Part shown: positions 17,836-26,413 of the stretch, piece by piece
Numbering within the stretch: the first letter of the stretch is position 1
Layout: each line of letters begins with the position of its first letter
Assembly (NCBI RefSeq): GCF_900112315.1
Contig: NZ_FOLL01000007.1
Span: 124,001 to 188,000 of the forward strand
Origin: Parapedobacter composti
GTDB taxonomy: Bacteria; Bacteroidota; Bacteroidia; Sphingobacteriales; Sphingobacteriaceae
Reading direction: 5' to 3'
DNA: 64,000 bases
The notes under the pieces: model-generated
What the model was told of the DNA's origin: nothing
The model's input: the letters and a program-made list of their open reading frames with translations, nothing else
The model's database searches: none
Position numbers and translations under genes: made by a program

Positions 17836-18555
17836 TTAAAATGCCAGGAAAAAGTCCTTCAGCAATTCACGGTAATTTTGGCTGTAAACGCCACGGTGTT
17901 CATATATCACCAAATCACGATGCATTTCACCAGCCACGTCGTCAAGAGGGGCCTTTCCGATGGCCAGTATCCGCCGGATAGGTGGTTGAGCGCTAAAAGA
18001 CCGGATATCCGTCTGCCATTGCACCGTCATACCATACGTGCCTGTTGCCCGGTTTTCAACCCAAGCAGCCAGCGCCACAGGAAGCACCAGTTGCAAACTT
18101 CCCCGGGGAGCCAGCCACTTGGCCGCCCGCTCCAGCAATCCGTCGAAAAACCCGGTGTCCGCGTGCCGTGCCACCTGTTTCCTTACATCGTGGCTTTTCA
18201 GCGAATGGATAAAAAAGGGTGGGTTGGAAACGATGAGGTGATAAGATACTGTCGCCTCAAACGCGTCCAATGGCACAGGACAGCTTCGCATCCGTTGCGC
18301 AAAAGGCGAACCGGCAAAATTCCGGGCGGCCATTTCTGCGGCTGTCTCGTCGATTTCCAAGGCATCCACCAAAGCCGATGGAAAACGCTGGGCCAACATC
18401 AGCGCAATGACACCGGTGCCGGTACCGATATCGAGGATGTGGGACGGGCTATCGAATGCTGCCATTGCGCCCAGCAACACGCCATCGGTATTGACTTTCA
18501 TTGCGCATCCCGTTTGGTCTATGCTGAATTGCTTGAATCTGAAAATTCCTGACAT
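17836..18555 (-). CDS. tRNA1(Val) (adenine-37-N6)-methyltransferase, YfiC/TrmN6 type
   Basis: 239 residues. The SAM-binding motif is ILDIGTGTGVIALMLAQ (about 40-56). The N6-adenine methyltransferase motif is NPPF at 111-114 (VSNPPFFIHSL). The N-terminal start FRFKQFSIDQTGCAMKVNTDGVLLGA matches the family. It is predicted to methylate A37 of tRNA-Val. Divergent from hutH with 80 bp between them. Confidence 0.9.
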   Translation of the reverse strand: MSGIFRFKQFSIDQTGCAMKVNTDGVLLGAMAAFDSPSHILDIGTGTGVIALMLAQRFPSALVDALEIDETAAEMAARNFAGSPFAQRMRSCPVPLDAFEATVSYHLIVSNPPFFIHSLKSHDVRKQVARHADTGFFDGLLERAAKWLAPRGSLQLVLPVALAAWVENRATGTYGMTVQWQTDIRSFSAQPPIRRILAIGKAPLDDVAGEMHRDLVIYEHRGVYSQNYRELLKDFFLAF

Positions 18556-18635
18556 GAAACAAAACTAACCGGTATTTGGATATATAACGAATACTTCCGA
18601 ACATTGTAACAGCTACCTTCATAATACATGCAGGA

Positions 18636-20204
18636 ATGATGAAAAATTTTCGATACGGCACCGACAGACTTACCATTGGCACAGCCATGGCATTGACCCA
18701 GGGAAAACTTAGCGGTTCATTGACAGCCAAAGCTCGCCATAACATAGACCAGTCGGCAAAATGGGTAGCGGATATCGCCAATCACAGCGATGCGGTATAT
18801 GGCATCAACACCGGGTTCGGGCCGCTCTGCGACACACGCATCTCGGCAGATGACACGGCGAACCTGCAGCATAATCTCCTGAAAAGCCATGCGGTTGGCG
18901 TAGGCAGCCCTATTCCGCCCGCTATCGCCAAAACAATGATGATTATTAAGGCCCAAGCACTGGCGCAGGGCTATTCCGGCATACGGTTGCGCACGCTGGA
19001 ACGGATCATCTGGATGGCCGAGCAAGACATCATCCCGGTTGTCCCGCAGCAGGGATCTGTGGGTGCTTCGGGCGATCTGGCACCGCTTTCGCACCTTTTT
19101 CTTCCGCTGATAGGCCATGGCGAGGTTTATTACAAAGGCGAAACCGTACCCGCTGCAGATGCCCTGCAAGCACTGGGCATGCCGCCGCTGCAATTAGGGC
19201 CCAAAGAAGGCTTGGCGCTGATTAACGGCACGCAATTCATTGCCGCCCACGCCGTACATGCACTGTACCGTCTGCACAACGCATTGGAAGCCGCAGACAT
19301 CATCGGCGCCATGTCGCTTGAAGGCTTGATGGGTTCATATCAGCCGTTTGACCCGCGCCTGCACCATATCCGCCCCTTCCCCGGCAACCAGTTGGTTGCC
19401 CACCGTCTCTGGGAGCTGCTCCATACATCGGAAATTGCCAACTCCCATCCCGATTGCGGGCGTGTGCAGGATCCATACTCCCTGCGCTGCATGCCGCAGG
19501 TGCACGGTGCATCGCGCACGGCTTGGCTGCACCTGAAAGAACTTACCGAAATTGAAATCAACGCAGTGACCGACAATCCGATTCTGCTGGGACCGCATGA
19601 CACCATCAGCGGTGGTAATTTCCATGGCCAGCCGTTGGCTATGGCACTGGACTACGCCACGGTGGCCGCAGCAGAAATAGGCAATATTTCCGACAGGCGG
19701 AGTTACCTCATTATCGAAGGCAGGTACGGGTTGCCCAAGTTACTCATCCAGGATGCGGGACTGAACTCCGGATTTATGATCCCCCAGTATACCACGGCGG
19801 CCCTCGCATCGGAAAACAAAACCCTTTGTTTCCCTGCCAGCGCCGATAGCATACCAACTTCGCTGGGTCAGGAAGACCACGTATCCATGGGATCCATCAG
19901 TGGCCGGAAATTAATCCAAGTGATTGATAACCTGGAATACATCCTCGCCATCGAATTGCTGTACGCCGCCCAAGCCATCGATTTCCGTCGACCGCTGAAG
20001 TCATCGGCCGTACTGGAAGCCTGCCATGCACTGGTGCGTTCTGAAGTTCCGTTCACCGATCAGGATCGGGTTTTCGCATACGATATCAAGAAACTCCAGT
20101 ACCTTATCCACAGCGGCAGGCTCGTGGACGAAGCGAATCACGCCGCACGGATGTACGATTGTCCCCTCGACAAAGCCGTTTACGGAGCGTTCAACCTGCC
20201 GTAG
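18636..20204 (+). CDS. hutH: Histidine ammonia-lyase
   Basis: 522 residues. It deaminates L-histidine to urocanate. The MIO prosthetic group forms from A144-S145-G146 in GSVGASGDLAPLSH. The substrate-side LLKSHAVGVG carries the serine-histidine pair typical of histidine-specific members, as opposed to the tyrosine/phenylalanine lyases. NGTQF, YSLRCMPQVHG and GNFHGQP are intact. No hutU, hutI or hutG/F is in the window, so it is an orphan here. It ends 14 bp before the convergent response-regulator gene. Confidence 0.93.
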   Translation: MMKNFRYGTDRLTIGTAMALTQGKLSGSLTAKARHNIDQSAKWVADIANHSDAVYGINTGFGPLCDTRISADDTANLQHNLLKSHAVGVGSPIPPAIAKTMMIIKAQALAQGYSGIRLRTLERIIWMAEQDIIPVVPQQGSVGASGDLAPLSHLFLPLIGHGEVYYKGETVPAADALQALGMPPLQLGPKEGLALINGTQFIAAHAVHALYRLHNALEAADIIGAMSLEGLMGSYQPFDPRLHHIRPFPGNQLVAHRLWELLHTSEIANSHPDCGRVQDPYSLRCMPQVHGASRTAWLHLKELTEIEINAVTDNPILLGPHDTISGGNFHGQPLAMALDYATVAAAEIGNISDRRSYLIIEGRYGLPKLLIQDAGLNSGFMIPQYTTAALASENKTLCFPASADSIPTSLGQEDHVSMGSISGRKLIQVIDNLEYILAIELLYAAQAIDFRRPLKSSAVLEACHALVRSEVPFTDQDRVFAYDIKKLQYLIHSGRLVDEANHAARMYDCPLDKAVYGAFNLP

Positions 20205-20218
20205 CCGGCGAGAAGTGG

Positions 20219-20905
20219 TTAAGCCTCGAATTTGTATCCGACACCCTTTACCGTGGAAACGTAGTTTTCACCGATTTTTTCACGCAGCTTGCGGATATGT
20301 ACGTCGATGGTCCGGTTAGTTACCACCACCGAATCTTCCCAGATGTTTTTGAGGATAACCTCACGGGTATACACCTTCCCAGGTTTGGAAGCGAGTAAGT
20401 AAAGCAACTCAAATTCTTTCTTGGCCAGCACGATTTTTTCGCCGTCCTTGAACACCAGGAAAGCCTCCCTGTCAATCACTAAATCGGCAATTTCCAATTT
20501 TTCATTGGGCAATTCTTCACTGTGTGCATTACGGCGCAGAATCGCGTTGATGCGACTTAACAGCGCACGGGGCTTGATGGGTTTAGCGATATAGTCATCT
20601 GCTCCAACGTTGAAGCCTGCTATTTCAGAATATTCTTCACTACGTGCGGTAAGGAACACCATGAACGTGCTTTTGAATTCCGGCATCGCCCGCATGATGC
20701 GGCACGCTTCTATTCCGTCCATTTTGGGCATCATCACGTCAAGGATGATCAAATCGGGCATGATTTTCTTTGCCGTCGATACCGCCTCTTGCCCGTTTGA
20801 TGCGGTGTGCACCTGGTAGCCCTCGCGTTTAAGGTTATAGGCAATAAGTTCTACGATATCAGGCTCATCATCTACCACCAATATTTTTTGTTTTGCAGTG
20901 CTCAT
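20219..20905 (-). CDS. OmpR/PhoB family response regulator
   Basis: 228 residues. The receiver domain (about 6-120) has acidic D12/D13 and phospho-acceptor D56 (LIILDVMMPKMDG), with the conserved lysine in YIAKPIKP. The C-terminal winged helix (about 135-226) contains LAKKEFELLYLLASKPGKVYTREVILKNIW and TIDVHIRKLREKIG. No histidine kinase is adjacent, so the partner is unknown. It resembles the PhoB-like regulator often found unlinked in Bacteroidota. The 100-bp upstream gap contains an inverted repeat. Confidence 0.92.
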   Translation of the reverse strand: MSTAKQKILVVDDEPDIVELIAYNLKREGYQVHTASNGQEAVSTAKKIMPDLIILDVMMPKMDGIEACRIMRAMPEFKSTFMVFLTARSEEYSEIAGFNVGADDYIAKPIKPRALLSRINAILRRNAHSEELPNEKLEIADLVIDREAFLVFKDGEKIVLAKKEFELLYLLASKPGKVYTREVILKNIWEDSVVVTNRTIDVHIRKLREKIGENYVSTVKGVGYKFEA

Positions 20906-20950
20906 GGTGTTTTTTTTTGCTAAAATATGTACTTAATGGTAAATAACGGT

Positions 20951-20971
20951 TAATTTGATATTAACAAATTA
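20951..20971. repeat. Inverted repeat upstream of the response regulator
   Basis: TAATTTG-ATATTAA-CAAATTA has perfect 7-bp arms with a 7-nt spacer, 46 bp upstream of the regulator start at 20905. It may be an autoregulatory site; the region is very AT-rich, so chance is possible. Confidence 0.3.
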
Positions 20972-21005
20972 TTAAACAGCACATTACATTAACATAAAAT
21001 AAGCA

Positions 21006-22103
21006 CTAATCCAATGTTTTCTTTAAAAAGGATCCGAGCTCATCGCCGCGCAGGTTTTTGGCAATAATGATGCCTTCGGGGTCCAACAAGTACGAGGCCG
21101 GGATGGCCTGTATCCGGTACAGCCCCACCACTTCGCTGCCCCATTGCTGCAAATCCGAAACCTGCGTCCACTCCAGCCCATCGTCCTTTATGGCGCGCAT
21201 CCACGCCCCGGGGTTTCCGTCAAGCGACACGCCCAATACGGTAAATCCCTTATCCTTATACGCTTGGTATTGCTTCACGATATTCGGGTTCTCCTGACGG
21301 CAGGGCACACACCAGGATGCCCAGAAGTCCACCAATGTGTATTTCCCCCTGAAATCCGATAGCTTTACAGGTTTGTTGTCCGGCGTCAGCGAACTGAAGT
21401 CCGGTGCGGGCTGCCCCACAGCAAGGCGTTTAAGCTGCGCCATTTCGGCAAGAAATTGCCTTACCTGCGCATTATCATCCCAACGGCCCGCTATACGGTC
21501 GGCATAAGCAATCAATTCTACTTCTGCCGATTCGCGATCCAGTGTGTTCATGGCATAAAATCCGGCAAGATCATCATGCTGCTGGGCAAACAGGATTATC
21601 TTATCCGTATAGCCCTGTATTCCGGCGCGGTATTTCGCGATATACTCCTGGCGGAGCGCCATCAGCGCCTTGTCGTCCAATCCGGATGCCTCAGCAGCAA
21701 ACGCTTCTTCCAGTTCCGCTTCAAACCGCTGTTTCTCAGCAAGCGTTGCGGCTACCTGTTTAATTTTTACTGATAATGGAGACCCCGACACTTCATAATC
21801 ATCACTTTCTTGCGCAAGGTCTGCCCGGAGCACAACCTGATCACCCGGTTGCAGGACAAGGTGGTACCGGTTTTCTCCGGCAGCCAGGGTGAGCAACCGC
21901 GGGTGAGTGGCTGTACGGCGGAAACGGAACTCGCCCCGCTCATTCAGGAAAACGGAATCGAGTTTCCGGTCGCCGTCATAAAGCACCGCGGTACGGACGT
22001 TTCCGGTATTACTCAATTGGCCTTCAAGCGTAAACCCTGTGTTGTCCGCGCAGGCCAGCAGCAGGAGCAAGATTCCACTGATGATTAGCGTATGCGTTCT
22101 CAT
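21006..22103 (-). CDS. TlpA-like thioredoxin-domain lipoprotein with DUF4369-type N-domain
   Basis: 365 residues. The lipobox LLLAC puts the lipidated cysteine at C18. An N-terminal beta-sandwich (about 25-110, DUF4369-like: FTLEGQLSNTGNVRTAVLYDG) and a helical linker lead to an AhpC/TSA-thioredoxin domain (about 228-365). Its redox motif is WC265-V-P-C268 in DFWASWCVPCRQENP. It probably keeps periplasmic or surface thiols in the right state; the partner is unknown. It starts 12 bp after alaS and is probably co-transcribed. Confidence 0.9.
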   Translation of the reverse strand: MRTHTLIISGILLLLLACADNTGFTLEGQLSNTGNVRTAVLYDGDRKLDSVFLNERGEFRFRRTATHPRLLTLAAGENRYHLVLQPGDQVVLRADLAQESDDYEVSGSPLSVKIKQVAATLAEKQRFEAELEEAFAAEASGLDDKALMALRQEYIAKYRAGIQGYTDKIILFAQQHDDLAGFYAMNTLDRESAEVELIAYADRIAGRWDDNAQVRQFLAEMAQLKRLAVGQPAPDFSSLTPDNKPVKLSDFRGKYTLVDFWASWCVPCRQENPNIVKQYQAYKDKGFTVLGVSLDGNPGAWMRAIKDDGLEWTQVSDLQQWGSEVVGLYRIQAIPASYLLDPEGIIIAKNLRGDELGSFLKKTLD

Positions 22104-22115
22104 ATCTTCCTTGGA

Positions 22116-24734
22116 TTAAGAAATTACTATTTCCTTCGATTTGGCCAATGCACGATCCAGGCCGCTCGCATCCTTGCCTCCCGCCGTGGCGAAAAAGGGT
22201 TGTCCGCCGCCCCCCCCCTGGATTTCACGGGCCAATTCACGGACAATCGCACCGGCATTCCAACCGCGTTCGTTGACGAGGTGTTCTGCAATGGCCACGG
22301 TAAGACTGGGTTTTCCGTTGATTTCAGCACCTAATACGAGAAACAGGTTTTCCACCTGCCCTTTCAGCGCATATGCAAGGGTTTTTATTGCGTCGGCATT
22401 GGGCAGCGCTACCCGCTCGGTAATAACGTTAACGCCGTTGATCTGCACCGCTTTCGCTGCCAGTTCATCTTTCAGCCGGAGTGCTTTATCGGCAACGGCA
22501 CGTTCCACCTCCTTTTTCAGCAGGCTGTTTTCTTCCAGCAAGCGCTCCAATGCCGGCACCACATCCTTGGGGTTGTTGAGTAGCGCCTTGATTTTTTCAA
22601 CGGCAACCACCTGGTCGTGAATAAACTGTTCCGCCCGCGCTCCGGTAATGGCTTCAATCCGTCTTACGCCAGCGGCAACAGCACTTTCCGAAATGATCTT
22701 GAAAAAGCCGATCTGCCCCGTGGCCCGCACGTGCGTACCGCCGCACAGCTCCTTGGAGAAATCATCATCAAAGGTAACGACACGCACGTAATCGCCGTAT
22801 TTCTCACCAAACAAGGCCGTCACTCCCGCCTCGATGGCTTGCTGATACGGCACCTGGCGTTCTTCCTTCAACGGTATGTTCGCCCGGATCTTAGCATTCA
22901 CCAGCCGTTCTATTTCCTGCAATTCTTCATCGGCCAATTTGGCAAAATGCGAAAAATCGAACCGCAGGTAATCCTGGTTTACCAGCGATCCCTTCTGGTT
23001 TACATGGCTGCCCAACACCTGCTTAAGTGCCGCATGCAGCAGGTGGGTCGCCGAATGGTTATTTTCGGCATCGTGCCGTTTCGCCGCATCTACCTTGGCG
23101 TGGAAGGTCGCATGCGGTGTGCTGGGCAGGGTTTGCGTATAGTGGACAATCAGGCCATTTTCTTTCTTAGTATCGATAATGGATAGCGACTCCCCGGTAT
23201 CGGCATCGGTCAGCCACCCTGTGTCGCCCACCTGGCCGCCGCCCTCGGCATAGAACGGCGTTACCGACAGTACCAGCTGGTACTGATCTTTGCCTTTGGT
23301 GGTTACTTTGCGGTATTTCAATAGCGCTGTGGCACATTCCAACCGGTCGTATCCCACGAAATCCACTTGCTCGGTGTCTTGCAACACCACCCAGTCTCCG
23401 GTATCGACCGCTGTAGCGGCCCGGGAACGGTTTTTCTGCACTTCCAATGCCTCGTGGAACCCGGCCATGTCTACGTGCAACCCTTTCTCCCGGGCGAGCA
23501 GCTCGGTCAAATCTATCGGAAAGCCAAATGTATCGTAAAGCTCAAACGCGAAATCGCCCGCTACGGTCCGGTTTTCTGCGGTATAGCTCTCGAAGCGCTG
23601 CACCCCTGTAACCAGTGTACGCAGGAAAGACTGCTCCTCTTCCAGCACCACTTTCTGTACGAAGTCCTGCTGCGCGATCAGTTCATCAAACACCCCTTCA
23701 AATTGCTTGGCCAACAAGGGCACCAGCTCGTGCAGGAACGGCTCCTTAAAGCCCAGGAAGGTATACGCGTACCGCGCCGCGCGGCGCAGGATACGGCGGA
23801 TAACATATCCCGCTTTATTGTTAGACGGCAACTGGCCATCGGCAATGGCGAAGCTGATGGCCCGGATGTGATCGGCCAATACCCGCATGGCGATATCGGT
23901 TTGCTCGTTGCTGCCGTACGGTGTGCCAGCCCGCTGAGCGATGTAACCGATCATTGGTTGGAACACATCGGTATCGTAATTGGACGTCTTGCCCTGGATA
24001 ACCCGCACCAACCGTTCAAACCCCATGCCCGTATCAACATGCTGAGCGGGCAACGGCTTCAACGAGCCGTCTTTCTGCCGGTTGAATTGCATGAAAACGA
24101 GGTTCCAGATTTCAATGACCTGCGGATGGTCGGCATTCACGAGGTTTTTTCCGTCTACCGCCTTCCGCTCTTCTTCCGGCCGGCAGTCCACATGGATTTC
24201 CGAACAGGGTCCGCAGGGCCCGGTATCTCCCATTTCCCAGAAATTATCCTTCTTATTGCCCAGCAGGATGCGATCTTCGGCAACAAATGTTTTCCAGAAG
24301 CCATATGCTTCTTCGTCCCTGGGCAGTCCATCTGTTTCGTCTCCTTCAAAGATGGTCACATAAAGCCGGTCCTTGTCCAACTGGTACACCTCGGTGAGCA
24401 GTTCCCACGCCCAGGCGATGGCGTCCTTCTTGAAATAATCACCGAAGCTCCAGTTGCCCAGCATCTCAAACAAGGTATGGTGGTAGGTATCTATCCCTAC
24501 CTCATCCAAATCGTTATGCTTACCCGATACCCGCAGGCAGCGCTGGGTATCTGCCACTCGGGGGTATTGCGCTCGTGCCTCGCCCAGGAAAATATCTTTG
24601 AACTGATTCATCCCTGCATTGGTAAACATCAATGTGGGGTCGTTCTTGACCACTACCGGAGCCGACGGTACAATCTGGTGACCTTTATTTTTGAAGAAAG
24701 TTAAAAAAGCTTCGCGGATTTCCCTGCTTGTCAT
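22116..24734 (-). CDS. alaS: Alanyl-tRNA synthetase
   Basis: 872 residues, full length. The class II catalytic core is at the N-terminus (SREIREAFLTFFKNKGH, FTNAGMNQFKDIFLG). The editing domain carries the zinc motif HSATHLLH and CGGTH. The C-terminal oligomerisation domain ends with GGGGGQPFFATAGGKD. It is the first gene of a likely two-gene transcript with the thioredoxin lipoprotein. Confidence 0.98.
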   Translation of the reverse strand: MTSREIREAFLTFFKNKGHQIVPSAPVVVKNDPTLMFTNAGMNQFKDIFLGEARAQYPRVADTQRCLRVSGKHNDLDEVGIDTYHHTLFEMLGNWSFGDYFKKDAIAWAWELLTEVYQLDKDRLYVTIFEGDETDGLPRDEEAYGFWKTFVAEDRILLGNKKDNFWEMGDTGPCGPCSEIHVDCRPEEERKAVDGKNLVNADHPQVIEIWNLVFMQFNRQKDGSLKPLPAQHVDTGMGFERLVRVIQGKTSNYDTDVFQPMIGYIAQRAGTPYGSNEQTDIAMRVLADHIRAISFAIADGQLPSNNKAGYVIRRILRRAARYAYTFLGFKEPFLHELVPLLAKQFEGVFDELIAQQDFVQKVVLEEEQSFLRTLVTGVQRFESYTAENRTVAGDFAFELYDTFGFPIDLTELLAREKGLHVDMAGFHEALEVQKNRSRAATAVDTGDWVVLQDTEQVDFVGYDRLECATALLKYRKVTTKGKDQYQLVLSVTPFYAEGGGQVGDTGWLTDADTGESLSIIDTKKENGLIVHYTQTLPSTPHATFHAKVDAAKRHDAENNHSATHLLHAALKQVLGSHVNQKGSLVNQDYLRFDFSHFAKLADEELQEIERLVNAKIRANIPLKEERQVPYQQAIEAGVTALFGEKYGDYVRVVTFDDDFSKELCGGTHVRATGQIGFFKIISESAVAAGVRRIEAITGARAEQFIHDQVVAVEKIKALLNNPKDVVPALERLLEENSLLKKEVERAVADKALRLKDELAAKAVQINGVNVITERVALPNADAIKTLAYALKGQVENLFLVLGAEINGKPSLTVAIAEHLVNERGWNAGAIVRELAREIQGGGGGQPFFATAGGKDASGLDRALAKSKEIVIS

Positions 24735-24736
24735 TA

Positions 24737-24750
24737 CCCAAAATTTTGGG
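24737..24750. repeat. Palindrome at the alaS transcription start
   Basis: CCCAAAATTTTGGG is a perfect 14-bp palindrome. It lies between the alaS -7 box (24751-24758) and the start codon (24734), exactly where transcription should start. It could be a repressor operator. Confidence 0.45.
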
Positions 24751-24781
24751 CAAACTTAGGCAAAATTAGCTGCTTATGCAA
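24751..24781 (-). promoter_or_regulatory. Predicted alaS promoter
   Basis: On the minus strand, TTG (24781-24779), 20 bp, then TAAGTTTG (24758-24751). This is a full consensus promoter with a very short leader. Confidence 0.7.
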
Positions 24782-24843
24782 TTGTGACCTGCCGCCCGCA
24801 GGCGGGATTCGTGGTGCGCCGCTGGCGTAATCAAAGTCACCCA

Positions 24844-24923
24844 ATATCTGCCTAAAAGCAGATATACAAAAATATCTGTTTACAAGCAGATAAATTTAAT
24901 TATCTGTTTAAATGCAGATAATT
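24844..24923. promoter_or_regulatory. Triple palindromic operator upstream of satD-like gene
   Basis: Three copies of one 20-bp palindrome stand at 24845-24864, 24873-24892 and 24901-24920: TATCTGCCTAAAAGCAGATA, TATCTGTTTACAAGCAGATA and TATCTGTTTAAATGCAGATA. The consensus is TATCTGYYTAMAWGCAGATA. Copy 1 extends to 8-bp perfect arms (24844-24865) and copy 3 to 9-bp perfect arms (24898-24923). The dyad centres are at 24854.5, 24882.5 and 24910.5, exactly 28 bp apart. The last copy overlaps the -33 box of the downstream promoter, so a bound protein would block transcription. Likely ligands are the gene's own product, which has a C-terminal HTH, or an unlinked regulator. Confidence 0.8.
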
Positions 24924-24953
24924 TGGTTAGGTCAGCTATAACGTCTATCTTTG
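24922..24953 (+). promoter_or_regulatory. Predicted promoter of satD-DUF3307 operon
   Basis: TTTG (24922-24925), 20 bp, then TATCTTTG (24946-24953): perfect at both boxes. The start codon is at 24974. The -33 box overlaps the third palindrome by two bases. Confidence 0.8.
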
Positions 24954-24973
24954 GGTAAACCCCAACGATAACT

Positions 24974-25588
24974 ATGATAGGCGTTATAACCGGTGATATC
25001 ATTAACTCCGAAAAATTTGCCCAACCGGACGAATGGCTAACCCAGCTAAAGGCGCTGTTCGGCACTATCGGTCCGGAACCGGGAACCTGGGAGATTATGC
25101 GAGGCGACAGCTTCCAGGTGCAAATCGCACGGGCCGAAACCGTGCTGGCCACTGCCCTGTATATCAAAGCAACCATCAAACGTAACGCCGGATTGGATGC
25201 GAGGATGGCCATCGGCATCGGGACGAAAAGCTACGATGCCCCGAAGGTCAGCGAGGCCAACGGCGAAGCCTTCATCCATTCAGGCAGGCTGTTCGATCAA
25301 TTGAAAAAAAATACATTGGCGGTCAAATCGCCCTGGCAGGCGTTTGACAGCACCATCAACCTATGCCTGGAACTGGCTTCCCTGACCATGGATAAATGGA
25401 CGGCCAACTCTGCGGAAATCATGGCACTTTCTCTGGAAAACCCCGGAAAAACCCAGGCCGAGCTGGCCAATATGCTCGGGATTAGCCAGGGCCGGGTGAG
25501 CGAGCGGCAACAGCGTGCCGGATACGACGCCATCATGAAACTGGAAACGTTTTTCCGCGAATCGGTACAACAACAGCTAAACAAATGA
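24974..25588 (+). CDS. SatD family protein with C-terminal HTH
   Basis: 204 residues. It starts MIGVITGDIINSEKF, the hallmark N-terminus of SatD-family proteins; a GD(S/I)-type motif recurs at MRGDSFQV. The N-terminal two thirds (about 1-140) have a nucleotide-cyclase-like alpha/beta pattern but no assigned activity. Residues about 155-190 form a helix-turn-helix: KTQAELANMLGISQGRVSERQQRA. The family is named after an acid-tolerance operon gene and its biochemistry is unknown. Its stop overlaps the next gene's start (ATGA, 25585-25588), so translation is coupled. It is probably autoregulated through the triple palindrome. Confidence 0.82.
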   Translation: MIGVITGDIINSEKFAQPDEWLTQLKALFGTIGPEPGTWEIMRGDSFQVQIARAETVLATALYIKATIKRNAGLDARMAIGIGTKSYDAPKVSEANGEAFIHSGRLFDQLKKNTLAVKSPWQAFDSTINLCLELASLTMDKWTANSAEIMALSLENPGKTQAELANMLGISQGRVSERQQRAGYDAIMKLETFFRESVQQQLNK

Positions 25589-26325
25589 TCGTATTCCTTA
25601 AATTGTTACTGGCCCATCTCCTCGGCGACTTCTGTTTCCAGCCCAGCCGGTGGATAGCGGACAAGCAGCGGTATAAAATCAAATCCAAGAGCTTATATTT
25701 CCATATCCTGCTGCATGCGGTGCTGCTGGCCCTGCTCCTCGGTCTTGATCCGGTGTATTGGCAGGCCGTCGTTTTCATCACCATATCGCATTACCTGATC
25801 GATGTGGCCAAGCTGTACATACAGAACAGCAAAAACGCCGTATTTTGCTTTTTTGCGGACCAAGCGCTGCATATCATTGCCATCGCCGCTGTTGCCAACT
25901 GGTACGAGCCTTTCGGGTGGTCGCTCTCCGGCCTGCTTTCGCCATCCGTGCTGCTGCTGGTTACCGCCCTGGTGCTCGTCACGTTCGTCCCCACCGTACT
26001 CATCAGCATGCTGATTGCCCAATGGAGACCGGAAACCAAAGACAAGCGCCCGATATTGTATGACGAAGAGTCATTAATCCGAGCCGGACGGTTCATCGGC
26101 ATACTGGAACGCCTGCTTGTGTTCCTGTTCATCCTCATCAACCGCTGGGAAGCCATCGGCTTCCTGCTCGCAGCAAAATCCATCTTCCGGTTCGGCGACC
26201 TGCGGCAGGGCAAAGACCGCAAACTAACCGAGTATGTGCTGATCGGGACATTGCTCAGTTTCGGCATCGCCATCCTTGCCGGGTTGGGTTACGTGCATCT
26301 GGCAGCTAAGCTGAACGGAAAATAA
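25585..26325 (+). CDS. DUF3307 domain membrane protein
   Basis: 246 residues. The N-terminal DUF3307 domain (about 1-125) starts with LLLAHLLGDFCFQPSRW and has several membrane segments with conserved H and D residues (ISHYLIDVAKLYIQ, FFADQALHIIAIA). Further membrane segments follow at about 125-155, 170-190 and 217-240. The function is unknown. SatD-like and DUF3307 genes are a recurring pair, which suggests a shared job, possibly the SatD protein sensing or controlling the membrane protein. Confidence 0.82.
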   Translation: MIVFLKLLLAHLLGDFCFQPSRWIADKQRYKIKSKSLYFHILLHAVLLALLLGLDPVYWQAVVFITISHYLIDVAKLYIQNSKNAVFCFFADQALHIIAIAAVANWYEPFGWSLSGLLSPSVLLLVTALVLVTFVPTVLISMLIAQWRPETKDKRPILYDEESLIRAGRFIGILERLLVFLFILINRWEAIGFLLAAKSIFRFGDLRQGKDRKLTEYVLIGTLLSFGIAILAGLGYVHLAAKLNGK

Positions 26326-26363
26326 TAAAGCTTACTTCGTTTTTAATTGTCATTTAATATCCG

Positions 26364-26371
26364 TATCTTTG
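26364..26371 (+). promoter_or_regulatory. Predicted -7 box of DEAD-box helicase gene
   Basis: TATCTTTG fully matches TAnnTTTG. A TTTT run at about 26340-26343 stands at the -33 distance. The ATG is at 26414. Confidence 0.55.
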
Positions 26372-26413
26372 CGCCGCCTTAGGCAATAGTGCCTATTGTA
26401 TATTTACATATTC

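Noticed and set aside
18636-20204. Tyrosine or phenylalanine ammonia-lyase
   Set aside because: The Ser-His pair in LLKSHAVGVG and overall length fit histidine-specific members; no pigment biosynthesis genes nearby.
24844-24923. Three similar repeats resembling a short CRISPR array
   Set aside because: Repeats are palindromes of 20 bp with 8-bp gaps, too short for spacers, no cas genes nearby, and they abut a perfect promoter; an operator array explains them better.
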